Position numbers and translations under genes: made by a program
The notes under the pieces: generated by a model
What the model was told of the DNA's origin: nothing
Database searches by the model: none
The model's input: the letters and a program-made list of their open reading frames with translations, nothing else
In this document: positions 17,329 to 27,778 of the stretch, piece by piece
Layout: the number at the start of each line of letters is the position of its first letter
How positions within the stretch are numbered: position 1 is the stretch's first letter
Assembly: GCA_947476255.1 (NCBI GenBank)
Contig: CANJPY010000014.1
Coordinates: 1-62,862 of the forward strand
DNA from: Chthoniobacteraceae bacterium
GTDB taxonomy: Bacteria > Verrucomicrobiota > Verrucomicrobiia > Chthoniobacterales > Chthoniobacteraceae
DNA length: 62,862 nucleotides
Direction: 5' to 3'

Positions 17329-18471
17329 CTAACCCTCCAGCGCAAAAAGATGCAACGGGGAATTGTTGGAGAGATAGGGGCCTTCCGTGGAGGGTTTTCC
17401 ATTTCCGTTCGACCCTTTGTTTGTTCCCGCAGCCACGAAGAGTTTTCCTCCCGGATGCAACGCGACTGACTGGCAGTTGGCCATGGACTTGTCCGCGAAA
17501 AAAGAGGTCTTCTCTCCGGGACGCACGAACACGATTTGGCCCGACCCGGGTTGTCCGCTGAGGGGGGCGATGTAAAAGCCCCCGGGATGCCAGGCGAGAT
17601 CCAAAAAGAAGCCGTCCGATTCGCCTCCGATCACGGTTGTTTCCTTTGCTTTTCCAGACGGGTAATCAAAGGTGATTGCGTTTGGAGTGCCCTTGACAAA
17701 ACCACCTCCAGCGGGTTTGCAACCGGCTGCGAAAAGGGTGTTTCCATCGGGCGAAAAGCGGAGGACGCGCAGGCCCGTCACATCCTGCATGCGTGAAAGC
17801 AGGTAGAGTCCGGAGGCATCGATTTCACGAATGACCGAGCGGAGATCGGTGGGCGCGACTTGGATTTTTGAAAAAAAGTCGCCGAAAACCAGCTGGTTCC
17901 CATCGGGTGTAAAGCTCAGGCAGAACACGTCCTGAGTATGTTGAAAGTCGGCGAGTTTTTTTCCGTCACGCGTATCCCAGATGCAGACATGTTTGTCGCG
18001 GCCGCAGGAGGCGAGTTTGTCGCCTTTTGGGGAGACTGCGAGTTGGCGGATCCAGCCGTCATGGGCGGCCGGTTGAGTCCATTTGAGCGTGGGTTCTGCG
18101 GAAACGGCGTCCCAAGCTCCCAGACGCCCCCAGGTATCGGCTGCGTAGACGACAGATTCCGCGGGGTGGGTTGCAAGGGTTTGCACCCATCCTTTAAAGC
18201 CCTTGATCGGGCTCAGTTCGACAAGTTCGTGGGGGGCTGCGGGCTTGGCGTTGGCCGGTGCTTTTGCTTTGGGCTTGGAGTCGACCTCCACGAGTGGCGC
18301 AGCCTCCAGAGGCGCATCCAAGAAACGCCAGCGCCGGAGGGTCGAGTCCATGCAAGCCGCAAGCAGCACGGTGCCGCACGGAGTGAATCGAGTTTCGAAG
18401 ATCTGAGCGGAGGTTTGGAAGGCTTTGAGAAACTTGGCCTTCGTGGGGATGGTGTTGTCTGGGGAGTTCAT
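17329..18471 (-). CDS. WD40-repeat protein of the DUF1501 operon
   Basis: This 380-aa WD40-type propeller has repeats such as GTVLLAACMDSTLRRWRF, AVSPKGDKLASCGRDKHV (followed by CIWDTRDGKKL) and LRFSPDGNTLFAAGCK. There is no signal peptide. Its start codon overlaps the stop of the DUF1501 gene by 4 nt (ATGA), so the two are translationally coupled. In Planctomycetes and Verrucomicrobiota, DUF1549/DUF1553, DUF1501 and WD40 genes recur as a cassette. Its biochemical role is not established. Confidence 0.85.
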   Translation of the reverse strand: MNSPDNTIPTKAKFLKAFQTSAQIFETRFTPCGTVLLAACMDSTLRRWRFLDAPLEAAPLVEVDSKPKAKAPANAKPAAPHELVELSPIKGFKGWVQTLATHPAESVVYAADTWGRLGAWDAVSAEPTLKWTQPAAHDGWIRQLAVSPKGDKLASCGRDKHVCIWDTRDGKKLADFQHTQDVFCLSFTPDGNQLVFGDFFSKIQVAPTDLRSVIREIDASGLYLLSRMQDVTGLRVLRFSPDGNTLFAAGCKPAGGGFVKGTPNAITFDYPSGKAKETTVIGGESDGFFLDLAWHPGGFYIAPLSGQPGSGQIVFVRPGEKTSFFADKSMANCQSVALHPGGKLFVAAGTNKGSNGNGKPSTEGPYLSNNSPLHLFALEG

Positions 18472-19742
18472 GCCAGCGCCTCCTTGATGGGGGTCATGTC
18501 CTCGTGCGCGAGCGGGAGAGGTTGTCCCTTGTGCTTGTACTGCCGTTCTTCGGAGTCAATTCCCAGCGCCTTAAACCAGGTGTGGAAAACGGCACCGATA
18601 TCGTACTTGCCGTCCTTGATTTCAACGCCAGTGTCGTCCGTGGCACCTACCACCACTCCCGGGCGGACCCCGCATCCCGCCATGGCGAGACTCCAAGAGT
18701 TGGCCCAGTGGTCTCGCCCTGCGTGACCGTTGATGCGCGGGGTGCGTCCAAATTCACTCATGGCGATGACCAGGGTGTTTTGAAGCAAGCCAGAAGCTGC
18801 CATGTCTTCGACGATCGAGGCGAAGGCGCGGTCAAACTTCGGGACGAGGGAGGCGTGGGAGTTAAAGTTGTCTCCATGGGTGTCCCAGCCGTAGTTGGCC
18901 ACCTTCACAAAGCGCACGCCTGATTCCAACATGTTCCTGGCGATTAACATATGAGTGCCAATGTCGGTTCTTCCGTAGCGCTCGAGATCCTTGGCTGGGA
19001 GTTTGCTGGTGTCGAAGATGTCCTGCCGCCGCATGAGTTCCCGGGCCGTATCGTAGGCGAAGGTGCTTGCCTCAGTCAGAGAGGGGCGGCGCTGTGAGGC
19101 GTAGCGCCTGTTTAGGACGTCCCGCAGGGCGTTGCGTTCCTCGTCTTCGGTTTCGGTGAGCAGAGGGTTGCGGAGCAAGTCTTCAGGTGGCTTTCCCTCT
19201 CCAAAAGCGAGTGAGCCGTAGGCCGGTCCAAGAAATCCGGCGTCATCGGCGCGGAAACCGCCTTGTCCCTCCTTGATAACCACATACGGAGGCAGGTTTG
19301 ACTCCATGGGGCCGAGAAGATGGGCGACGGAGGAACCGAAAAACGGATAAAGAACGCCCCTGTTTTTGGGATCGCCGCGCTGGATGCGTGCAACCCCTGA
19401 GGAATGGTCGTTATCCTTCGTGCAAAGACTCCGGACAAGGCACAGGTGGTGCATTTGTTTGGCGCAGGCCGGCATCAATTCGCTCACATGCGTGCCGGGA
19501 ACGGATGTGGGAATGGAGCGGAAAGGGCCGCCGAACAGAGTGTCTGGCTTCGGGTCCCAGCTTTCCAGTTGGCTGATTCCACCATCCAGCCATACAAAGA
19601 GCACCTGTTTGTTATTGGCTTTCATGGCTTCTGCGGCTTTTGCGGAAAAAAGGCCGCCCAAGCCCCCGGCCACGGCGACCCCCGCGGCCGTCCCCAGAAA
19701 ACGTCGCCGCGAGATTTGATGTTCGGTTGGGTTGCAGAGCAT
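18468..19742 (-). CDS. DUF1501 exported sulfatase-like protein
   Basis: This 424-aa DUF1501 protein has an alkaline-phosphatase/sulfatase-like fold. It starts with a Tat-type leader (SRRRFLGTAAGVAVAGGLGG). Family blocks present are VLFVWLDGGISQLESWDPKP, LCLVRSLCTKDNDHSSG, VKVANYGWDTHGDNFNSH and SEFGRTPRINGHAGRDHW. It is preceded by the DUF1549/DUF1553 gene (8-bp gap) and followed by the WD40 gene (4-nt overlap). The family's substrate is unknown; polysaccharide-linked roles have been proposed from context. Confidence 0.92.
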   Translation of the reverse strand: MLCNPTEHQISRRRFLGTAAGVAVAGGLGGLFSAKAAEAMKANNKQVLFVWLDGGISQLESWDPKPDTLFGGPFRSIPTSVPGTHVSELMPACAKQMHHLCLVRSLCTKDNDHSSGVARIQRGDPKNRGVLYPFFGSSVAHLLGPMESNLPPYVVIKEGQGGFRADDAGFLGPAYGSLAFGEGKPPEDLLRNPLLTETEDEERNALRDVLNRRYASQRRPSLTEASTFAYDTARELMRRQDIFDTSKLPAKDLERYGRTDIGTHMLIARNMLESGVRFVKVANYGWDTHGDNFNSHASLVPKFDRAFASIVEDMAASGLLQNTLVIAMSEFGRTPRINGHAGRDHWANSWSLAMAGCGVRPGVVVGATDDTGVEIKDGKYDIGAVFHTWFKALGIDSEERQYKHKGQPLPLAHEDMTPIKEALA

Positions 19743-19750
19743 AAAATCCT

Positions 19751-21415
19751 CTAGTGATTGGTGTAAAACTCCATGGATGCAGCCATTGCCCAGGCAATTT
19801 TGGAAAGGGTCTTGGGGCGGTCCTTGCTTGCCGAGAGCATGGAGCCCACTTCCTCCGCCTCGTCCTTGTCCGGCAGTCTGCTGAAAAACGAGAGGTAGAG
19901 TTCCGCGGCGATCGCCTCGGACTTTTCCATCGAGAGAAGGCGGTCTAGCAGGTTGCCTGGTCGCGGTTGCAACGCCCAGAGGATGGTGCTGTTGTTTCTG
20001 AGAAAAAGAGCGCCGCGCAGGGACGGATCCACCTTGAGTTCAGGCTCCTTGGGGGCGTTGGCGAAGGCATTGCGGAAGGAAGTTTGGACTTTTTTCGGAT
20101 CCAACGGCGTTTCCTTGATTTCGTCCCATCCTTTTTTTTCAAGCACCCGCTCGAACTCTCCCGCTGCGGTGAGGAATGCCCGCAAGAATTGCTCGGCAGA
20201 AATCCTGCGTTCCAGTGCCAGTGCAAACAGTTCGTCGGCGACATCCTGCTTGGCAGCCGACTTTTTGCCGGAGCGCTGGTAGGCCTCCGAGAGCACCATC
20301 TCCCGCACCATCCACCGGAGGTCGAATTGGCGTTCCACCATGGTGGACGCAAGTTGCTCGAGTAATTCCGGATGCGAGGCAGGGTTTCCCGAATGGCTCA
20401 GGTCCAGGGGTTCGACCAGCCCGCGGCCCATAAACTGCCACCACAGGCGGTTCACAATGTTCCTCGCAAACTGCGGGTTTTCTTTGGAGGTGAGTTTCTC
20501 TGCAAGATTCTGGAGTGCACTGAATTTGGGAACTCCGCCAAGTTTGGTTTTTTTGTCGGGCGCTACCAGCCAGCGCTCCGCCTCAGGAAGCGAAGGGATG
20601 TCGATTTCCTGACCGAGCGGAACGCGTGGACCCGTGGACCCTTTCACGCCGCTGAGCACGGAGGTGAATTCAAACTTGGCTTCCATGAGCCCTTCACTCA
20701 GCCATTTGATCTTATATTCGCCGGCGGGTTCGTTGAGTTTGAGATTTTGAAAAACCGTGAACAAACCGTTGAAGTCAATTTGTTTATAATCATTGACTGT
20801 CAGGTGGTTGTGGCACTGGCAGCACTGCAGGTCCAGCCCCATGAACATGCGGCCCACGTCCCGGGTCAACCCCGGGTAGTCCGTCGTCTGGGATCCCACT
20901 TTATCCAGACGGCGTGTCATGAAGTAGCCTGCCGCACGCTTGGATTCGTCTTTGAAATCGGGAGCAACCATCTCGCGAACAAGTACATCCCAGGGTTTGT
21001 TCGCTTTCATGGAGTTGGTGAGATAAACCAACCACTGTTCATCTTCTCCTCCGCGCTCCATCAACTGCAGATGAAGCGCTTCGGCCATGCGTGCCGGAAA
21101 GCGCGGGTCCGCCAGCAGGCGTTCAGCCAAGGCCGCGCGTTTCTGGGGGGAAGCATCCGCTAAAAAGCGCCTCGCTTCTTCAGCGCTGGGGATGGTGCCC
21201 ACGAGATCCAGCCAAAGCCGCCTCTGAAACTCGCCGTCTTCACAGCGCCCAGAGAGTTTCACGCCAACTGCATCGGCTTTTGCAGCGATTTGCTTGTCGA
21301 GGAAAGCCGCATCCACCTGCACCGCTCCCGCGTACGGGGCGCAGATCGACACCAAGGCTCCGATGAGTATGCCAGTGGCTTTCGGTGTAACGGATCGAGG
21401 CAGGGCGGGGAACAT
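19751..21415 (-). CDS. DUF1549/DUF1553 exported protein
   Basis: This 554-aa protein has an N-terminal signal-like segment. The DUF1549 domain (about 40–240) contains the cytochrome-like motif CCQCH, a CxxCH in LDLQCCQCHNHLT. The DUF1553 domain (about 290–540) includes FARNIVNRLWWQFMGRGLVEP and DLRWMVREMVLSEAYQRSG. It is first gene of the DUF1549–DUF1501–WD40 unit, which probably works at the cell envelope. The PSCyt1 haem domain often fused to larger homologues is absent, so this is the short form. Confidence 0.9.
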   Translation of the reverse strand: MFPALPRSVTPKATGILIGALVSICAPYAGAVQVDAAFLDKQIAAKADAVGVKLSGRCEDGEFQRRLWLDLVGTIPSAEEARRFLADASPQKRAALAERLLADPRFPARMAEALHLQLMERGGEDEQWLVYLTNSMKANKPWDVLVREMVAPDFKDESKRAAGYFMTRRLDKVGSQTTDYPGLTRDVGRMFMGLDLQCCQCHNHLTVNDYKQIDFNGLFTVFQNLKLNEPAGEYKIKWLSEGLMEAKFEFTSVLSGVKGSTGPRVPLGQEIDIPSLPEAERWLVAPDKKTKLGGVPKFSALQNLAEKLTSKENPQFARNIVNRLWWQFMGRGLVEPLDLSHSGNPASHPELLEQLASTMVERQFDLRWMVREMVLSEAYQRSGKKSAAKQDVADELFALALERRISAEQFLRAFLTAAGEFERVLEKKGWDEIKETPLDPKKVQTSFRNAFANAPKEPELKVDPSLRGALFLRNNSTILWALQPRPGNLLDRLLSMEKSEAIAAELYLSFFSRLPDKDEAEEVGSMLSASKDRPKTLSKIAWAMAASMEFYTNH

Positions 21416-21651
21416 GGGCGATCGTCTTTTGACTAGTCCTATTGATTATCCTGACAAGATTAAGTTCTTAGACAATACTTAAAAAAAAGTGCACCCTTAG
21501 ATATAAACGAAATGAGCAGCTTTATGTGGGGTGTGGGCCCTTAATTTTTGCGGATCCCCGTCACTTAATCCGAAGTGTTCGGCTTAAGGGGCCGAGCGTG
21601 CAGCGGCGCTTGGCCGAGTCTGACGTCCTGGTTGCACGCCTTTTGGCCCGC

Positions 21652-22383
21652 TCAGCGTTGATCTGGAACCTCAAAGGGCGATTCAGCGGGCACAACGACG
21701 GGAGCCACGACAGACTTCCAGACTTCGTACCCCGTTTCGTTCATATGGATGTCATTTTCGAGGAAGCACTCAGGACGTGGCATGCCTTTTTGGGTAATGA
21801 GTGGGGTGGTCGTGTCCAGAAACTTGATCCAGGGGTTCTCCGTGCATTCCTGCTTAATCAGGGAGTTGGTTTCCTTGATTGCATCCCAGCGGTCGAATCG
21901 TTTGCCTGGGCTGGGGACGATTCCGAGCACGTACAGGCGCGTTTGGGGAAGCGCCTCGTGAATTTGGCGGTACAACCGGCGGAAATGAACCAGGATTTCT
22001 TCCGGCGTTTGGTTGGAGTTTAGATCGTTGCTGCCCTCGTACAGAATGACGGCCCGGGGTTTAAATGGAATGACGAAGTTGGGAACGAACAGTTCCGCGG
22101 CGTGGGACATTTTGCTGCCTCCGATTCCGTAGTTGTAAACATGCAGCGGCGCAAGGTCGGTCTGGATCGATTTCCACAGCGCCATGTGCGAGCTTCCGAT
22201 GCAGAGTACGGCGCCCTCTGGAGGAGGGGGGATTTTAAGTTTGTTTGCCACCAGTTTTTCCCACTTAAGCATTTCTGCTGTGGGGGTTGGAGCCCCGAAC
22301 AGCTCGGACACACCGCCTGATGAAGCCAAAGTCAGCAGAATGAGGGCGGCGCTCAGTAATCTTAGGGGAGGAACGTGATTCAT
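21652..22383 (-). CDS. Exported SGNH/GDSL-type hydrolase
   Basis: The ATG at 22383 (MNHVPPLRLLSAALILLTL) was chosen because it begins a signal peptide; a longer in-frame start at 22542 adds an unrelated basic tail. The 243-aa product shows the SGNH blocks. Block I is GAVLCIGSSHMALW (Ser in GSSH rather than GDS), the Gly block follows at NYGIGGSKM, block III is YEGSNDLNSN, and the C-terminal Asp/His block is ENDIHMNETGYEVW. It is likely a carbohydrate esterase or acyl hydrolase in the periplasm. The divergent rpsT start lies 180 bp away. Confidence 0.85.
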   Translation of the reverse strand: MNHVPPLRLLSAALILLTLASSGGVSELFGAPTPTAEMLKWEKLVANKLKIPPPPEGAVLCIGSSHMALWKSIQTDLAPLHVYNYGIGGSKMSHAAELFVPNFVIPFKPRAVILYEGSNDLNSNQTPEEILVHFRRLYRQIHEALPQTRLYVLGIVPSPGKRFDRWDAIKETNSLIKQECTENPWIKFLDTTTPLITQKGMPRPECFLENDIHMNETGYEVWKSVVAPVVVPAESPFEVPDQR

Positions 22384-22560
22384 CGTTGGAGAAAGTAGGG
22401 CATATTCCGTGCTCTGTCGTTGTCTTCTTATTTTACGGAGCCGGAAATGAATGTCTTCTGGGAAAACGGTTCTTAAACGATTTTGAGGACAAAAGCAATT
22501 TTGCCAATTGACAACCTTCACTCGGTAAGGCAAGTTCGACACCCTTTAATTTTCGACAAC

Positions 22561-22824
22561 ATGGCCAACACACCTTCCGCCGCAAAGCGCGCCCGTCAGA
22601 CTGAACGTCGTTCACTGATCAACCGCCGTACTATGACCTCAGTGAAGAATCAGCTCAAGGCTGTCCGTGAGGCGCTCAAGACCGGCAAGAAAGACGAGGC
22701 CACAGCGGCTGCAATTTCATTCGTGTCCACCTTGGACAAGGCTGTCAAGACGGGCAACGTCCATCGCAATACAGCGAGCCGTCACAAGAGCTCTGTGCAG
22801 CGCGCTCTGGTGGCACTTCACTAA
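22561..22824 (+). CDS. rpsT: 30S ribosomal protein S20
   Basis: This 87-aa basic protein starts ANTPSAAKRARQTERRSLIN, the universal S20 N-terminus, with NVHRNTASRHKSSVQRAL at the C-terminus. The start at 22561 gives the family's usual length; an upstream frame extension is not needed. It is monocistronic and followed by a terminator hairpin. A TTGACA sequence at about 22507 could be a -35 element, but no convincing -10 follows it. There is no strong Shine–Dalgarno before the ATG. Confidence 0.95.
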   Translation: MANTPSAAKRARQTERRSLINRRTMTSVKNQLKAVREALKTGKKDEATAAAISFVSTLDKAVKTGNVHRNTASRHKSSVQRALVALH

Positions 22825-22862
22825 GCAGGGCGGATAGTTCTTACCAGACTTTTCAATTTTAG

Positions 22863-22893
22863 AGGGCAGTCTCGAAAGGGGCTGCCCTTTTAT
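22863..22893 (+). terminator. Terminator after rpsT
   Basis: AGGGCAG and CTGCCCT pair around a 12-nt loop, and TTTTATCTTT follows. It lies ~40 bp past the rpsT stop. Confidence 0.7.
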
Positions 22894-22932
22894 CTTTCGC
22901 GTAACGGCGTGAAAGATTGGAACGGTTGGAGA

Positions 22933-22963
22933 GACGTGCTGCCGCCGGTTGGAGCAGCACGTC
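22933..22963 (-). terminator. Strong hairpin downstream of leuB
   Basis: A perfect 10-bp stem (GACGTGCTGC / GCAGCACGTC) with an 11-nt loop lies 34 bp after the leuB stop. There is no clear T-run on the minus strand, so it may be a transcript-stabilising hairpin or an imperfect terminator. Confidence 0.5.
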
Positions 22964-22997
22964 CCAAGGAATTGCCGGTGGTGCTTGTCCTCGGTAA

Positions 22998-24098
<1,101 letters not shown>

Positions 24099-24292
24099 TC
24101 ACATTGTAAGCGGCTCCGGACGCCGCGTGGAATATCGAAAAAAGACATTCGCTGCTTTTTTACAACACGACTGCACTCCACGGTGCCGCCCCAGGAATGT
24201 TCACTCGCTATTTCCCGCGCCCGCGGGATGGGAGCGGGATCTTTTTATCGACGGCTATTGCCTTGTCCGGATTCTTTGTGAGGAATGGGGGC

Positions 24293-24991
24293 ATGATTCA
24301 AATACGCAGGTCTGAAGAACGCGGATATGCCAACCATGGCTGGCTCGAGTCTCGGCATACTTTTTCGTTCGCCGATTACTACGATCCGAAGCAAATGAAG
24401 TTTAGGTCTTTACGCGTGATCAATGAGGATCACATCGCTCCCGGCGCCGGTTTTCCAACGCATCCGCACCGCGATATGGAGATTTTGACCTATGTTGTTT
24501 CCGGGGCAGTGGCGCACAAAGATACCACTGGCGGAGAAGGGGTTATCCGGCCCGGTCAGCTCCAGCACATGAGTGCCGGAGAAGGGGTGCAGCACAGCGA
24601 ATTCAATGCGTCCGCGAAAGAACCGCTGCATCTGCTTCAGATTTGGATCCTGCCCTGGGAAAAGGGGCTGAAGCCGCGGTACAAAGACATCGACCTTGCG
24701 GGGCTGCCTTTGCATGGCTCGCTAAGGCTTGCCGCATCGCCTGATGGCAGAGAGGGAACTCTGCAAATCAGTCAGGACGTTCTTTTGTGGGTGGGGCAGA
24801 GCGCAGAGAATGAGAGCACGTCCTACTCCATCGCTCCCGGGCGCTCCGTCTGGGTCCAGTTGATCAGCGGTAGTTTGAGTGTGAACGGGGAACGTCTCGG
24901 AGCCGGAGACGCCGCCGCACTGAGCTCCGAGACAGAAGCGCGTTTAGAAGCCGGCGGAGCCGCGCACTTTCTGCTATTCGATCTGGAGTAA
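24293..24991 (+). CDS. Pirin family protein (cupin)
   Basis: I chose the ATG at 24293 (MIQIRRSEERGYANHGW), which matches the pirin N-terminus, over upstream in-frame extension. The 232-aa bicupin has the metal-binding motifs HPHRDMEILTYV and HMSAGEGVQHSE in the N-terminal cupin. Bacterial pirins of the YhhW type have been shown to have quercetinase activity, while others are regulators; which applies here cannot be told. It is divergent from leuB. Confidence 0.9.
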   Translation: MIQIRRSEERGYANHGWLESRHTFSFADYYDPKQMKFRSLRVINEDHIAPGAGFPTHPHRDMEILTYVVSGAVAHKDTTGGEGVIRPGQLQHMSAGEGVQHSEFNASAKEPLHLLQIWILPWEKGLKPRYKDIDLAGLPLHGSLRLAASPDGREGTLQISQDVLLWVGQSAENESTSYSIAPGRSVWVQLISGSLSVNGERLGAGDAAALSSETEARLEAGGAAHFLLFDLE

Positions 24992-24999
24992 ACGAAGGC

Positions 25000-25032
25000 C
25001 GAGGGTGCTCTCTTTTTGAGAGCGCCTCGTTT
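25000..25032. terminator. Bidirectional terminator between pirin and RlmI-like genes
   Basis: CGAGGGTGCTCTC and GAGAGCGCCTCG pair with a single bulge around TTTTT, between two convergent genes (24991 and 25062). It probably ends both transcripts. Confidence 0.6.
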
Positions 25033-25061
25033 CCACCCAAGCGATGGCCTTTTGACTTGGA

Positions 25062-26231
25062 TTAGCGGCCGGGAACGAGTTCGAAGAGAAAACCTTTCAG
25101 GTAGCCGCTTTCCGGAATGGTTGAAATCATCGGGTGATCCAGTCCTTGCGTGAAGGACTGTACAATGCGGAGTGTTTTTTTTGCATCCACCGCGGCTTCG
25201 TTGATGACCCCTTGAAACAGCTCCGCACTCATGTGGTGGGAACAGCAAAACGTGGCTAGAAGACCTTCGGGGTTCAGGAGTTTCATGGCGCGCAGATGAA
25301 TCTCTTTGTACCCGCGCAGCGCATCATGGATTCGGCCTTTTGATTTTGTAAAAGAGGGAGGATCGAGCACTACGAGGTCGTAGTTGGAGCCCGCTTTCTC
25401 GCGCTCGTGCAGATAGTCGAACACATTTGCCTCGACCGCCTGGACGGAGAGACCGTTGAGCGCGGCGTTGCGGTGGACTTGTTCCACGGCTGTGGCGCTG
25501 ATGTCGATCGCGGTGACTTCTTTGGCGCCCGCCTTGGCGCAACTGAGTGCAAAAGCGCCCTGGTTGGTGAAGCAGTCTAAAACGGTCTTTCCTGACGCGT
25601 GCGCTGCCACTCCACGGTAGTTTGCGAGTTGGTCGAGATAAAAGCCGGTTTTTTGACCACTGAGCAGGTTGATTTCGAAGGTCAGGCCATCCGTTTTAAA
25701 GCTACTTGGGCCGGGATCCACGCCGTAAAGAATGCCCGTGGTCAGTTCCATGCCCTCCGCTTTTCGAATAGGCGTGTCGTTGCGCTCAATCACGCACCGG
25801 GGTTGGAACATCTCAACGAGCGCCTCGACGATGAGCGCCTTGCGCTGGTCCATGGCGAGTGTAAGGGTCTGAAGTACAAGGTCGTCTCCGTAGCGGTCTA
25901 CGACGACACCGGGCAAGCCGTCGCTTTCACTCCAAATAAGGCGTCCCAGTTTTTCTGGCAGCCCGTGCCGCTTTCGATAATTGGAAGCCTGGGTGATTCT
26001 GCGTTTGAAAAAATCGAGATCCAGATCCTGGCGTTGTCTTGAAAAACGGCGCGCGACGATGTGCGAGCGACCGTTATAAATGGCCGTGCCCAGCATGCGG
26101 TCTTTCCCGTCCTTGAGTGATACGAGTCCTCCATCCTGAGGATCCCCAAATGTCTTGAGAATTTCAGTGGAATAGACCCAGTCGTGTCCGTGGAAGAGAC
26201 GCGCGCGTGGTTGAACAATAAGACCTGCCAT
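25062..26231 (-). CDS. rlmI: RlmI-like 23S rRNA (cytosine-5) methyltransferase
   Basis: This 389-aa protein has an N-terminal PUA domain (about 1–75, RLFHGHDWVYSTEI), an EEHEE-like middle part, and a C-terminal class I methyltransferase. Motif I is VLDCFTNQGAFALSCAKAG, motif IV is VVLDPPSFTKSKGRI and the late motif is LLATFCCSHHMS. This is the layout of RlmI, which makes m5C1962 in 23S rRNA in E. coli. The symbol is by domain architecture; the exact target base may differ. Confidence 0.82.
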   Translation of the reverse strand: MAGLIVQPRARLFHGHDWVYSTEILKTFGDPQDGGLVSLKDGKDRMLGTAIYNGRSHIVARRFSRQRQDLDLDFFKRRITQASNYRKRHGLPEKLGRLIWSESDGLPGVVVDRYGDDLVLQTLTLAMDQRKALIVEALVEMFQPRCVIERNDTPIRKAEGMELTTGILYGVDPGPSSFKTDGLTFEINLLSGQKTGFYLDQLANYRGVAAHASGKTVLDCFTNQGAFALSCAKAGAKEVTAIDISATAVEQVHRNAALNGLSVQAVEANVFDYLHEREKAGSNYDLVVLDPPSFTKSKGRIHDALRGYKEIHLRAMKLLNPEGLLATFCCSHHMSAELFQGVINEAAVDAKKTLRIVQSFTQGLDHPMISTIPESGYLKGFLFELVPGR

Positions 26232-26331
26232 GTTTTTAAAAGTGAGACGATGAAACCTGCTGGGAGGATATCAACGGATACGCGGAGATGTTGCGAGGCA
26301 GAACTGGAATCTATTCTGCGCACCTGTCACA

Positions 26332-27771
26332 GTGCCCAAGGTGAGCATCGTTCGTACATCCTCAAAACTCCTGACCGGTCTCGGCGGAACCGTTCTTTTA
26401 TTCTTGTACGGTCTGGCGCCGGTCGCCGCACAGACTGATCCTATTGACTCGCAGGACACGTTGCGACTGCTGGAGCGCTCGCGGATAGAGCTTTTTCGCA
26501 GGGCCGCGCCCTCGGTTGTGATCCTCGAGGTGGAACTTTTGCAGGATGCCGCTGAAATGGATTCAGACACTGCAGATTCGAATCCTGCAAGTAAGCGCGG
26601 AGCAAAATCGGAGACGCGAGCGCCCGTGCGCAGCGAGGGGTCCGGATTTATTGTAAAAAGTCAGGGGTTGGTCGCTACAAATTTGCATGTGGTCTCCAAG
26701 GCGCGGCGGATCACTGTCCGGTTTCATGATGGACGGCGCATGGACGGCCGGCTGCTGGGGGTGGATGAGCGTACGGATGTGGCTATTATTAAGGTGGATG
26801 CAAATGGCCTTCCAGCCCTCAATTTTGCCAACAGCGATGATGCGAGCGTAGGGCAGTTTGTGTATGCCATTGGAGTTCCGTTTGGGCAGGAGTGGTCTTT
26901 TACCTCTGGGATGTTGAGCGGGAAAGGGCGGTCCCGTTTATTGGGGCCCACGAGTTCGCTGCCTTTGTTTGAGGACTATCTTCAGACAGACGCCGTGATT
27001 AACCCCGGGCATAGCGGCGGGCCGCTTCTTGACAGCGATGGAAGGGTTCTGGGGATGAACACCTTGATTGCACGCGCGGAGAGGGGGCTGGCGTTTGCAG
27101 TGCCCTCGAACCTGTTGCAGCAAACGATCTCGCAGCTGCTGGAGTCCGGGCGTGTTTCCCGTCCCTGGTTGGGTGTCCGCGTGGAAACGCTGGGCGAAAC
27201 GGCGGCGCTTCAAGAGAAGTTGGGAGCCGCCAAAGAGGGGGTCGTGGTCCTCGCTCTGGAGGCGGATGGACCTGCTTTGAAAACTGACTTGCGGCCAGCG
27301 GATGTGATTCAGTCAGTGGATGGGAGAAAGGTGGCCTCGGCTGTGGATTTGCAGCGCGAACTTTTTGCGAGGAAGGCTGGGACGCAGGTGAATCTTGGGG
27401 TTTGGCGCCAAGGGGCAAAGAAAACGGTGGTGATTCAGTTGGTTGAAATACCCGAGGCTCCGAGGCCGGTGATAGAGAGCGAGAAGGGCCCGCCAAGCGG
27501 GGGCGCCCAAGACAAACTCGGGCTTGTTCTTCGGGAGGTAAAAGGACGCGGGGTGCGTGTGGAAAGCATTGCTGACGGGAGCCTTGCCTCGCGCAACGAC
27601 CTGGAGGAACGCGATATCGTCACCGAGGTGGAAAACCGTCCCGTACGCACTGTGGCGGAGTGCCTCTCCGCCATTCGTGTGGGGGTGGGGCGCAGTCGCG
27701 GGGGGGTGTTGCTACAGGTGGAAAGACAAGGTCGCCGCACTTTTGTACTTTGGCGGAACAGCGAGCCTTGA
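26332..27771 (+). CDS. HtrA/DegP-like serine protease with two PDZ domains
   Basis: This 479-aa exported S1C protease starts at GTG 26332, followed by a signal peptide ending near VAAQT. The catalytic triad is His119 (ATNLHVV), Asp149 (ERTDVAII) and Ser228 (NPGHSGGPLL). The common GNSGG is replaced by GHSGG, as in some plant and cyanobacterial Deg proteins. PDZ1 is at about 265–370 (PWLGVRVETLGE) and PDZ2 at about 390–475 (GLVLREVKGRGVRVE). It degrades or refolds misfolded envelope proteins. It is convergent with bioD, only 7 bp away. Confidence 0.9.
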   Translation: MPKVSIVRTSSKLLTGLGGTVLLFLYGLAPVAAQTDPIDSQDTLRLLERSRIELFRRAAPSVVILEVELLQDAAEMDSDTADSNPASKRGAKSETRAPVRSEGSGFIVKSQGLVATNLHVVSKARRITVRFHDGRRMDGRLLGVDERTDVAIIKVDANGLPALNFANSDDASVGQFVYAIGVPFGQEWSFTSGMLSGKGRSRLLGPTSSLPLFEDYLQTDAVINPGHSGGPLLDSDGRVLGMNTLIARAERGLAFAVPSNLLQQTISQLLESGRVSRPWLGVRVETLGETAALQEKLGAAKEGVVVLALEADGPALKTDLRPADVIQSVDGRKVASAVDLQRELFARKAGTQVNLGVWRQGAKKTVVIQLVEIPEAPRPVIESEKGPPSGGAQDKLGLVLREVKGRGVRVESIADGSLASRNDLEERDIVTEVENRPVRTVAECLSAIRVGVGRSRGGVLLQVERQGRRTFVLWRNSEP

Positions 27772-27778
27772 AGTTTTT

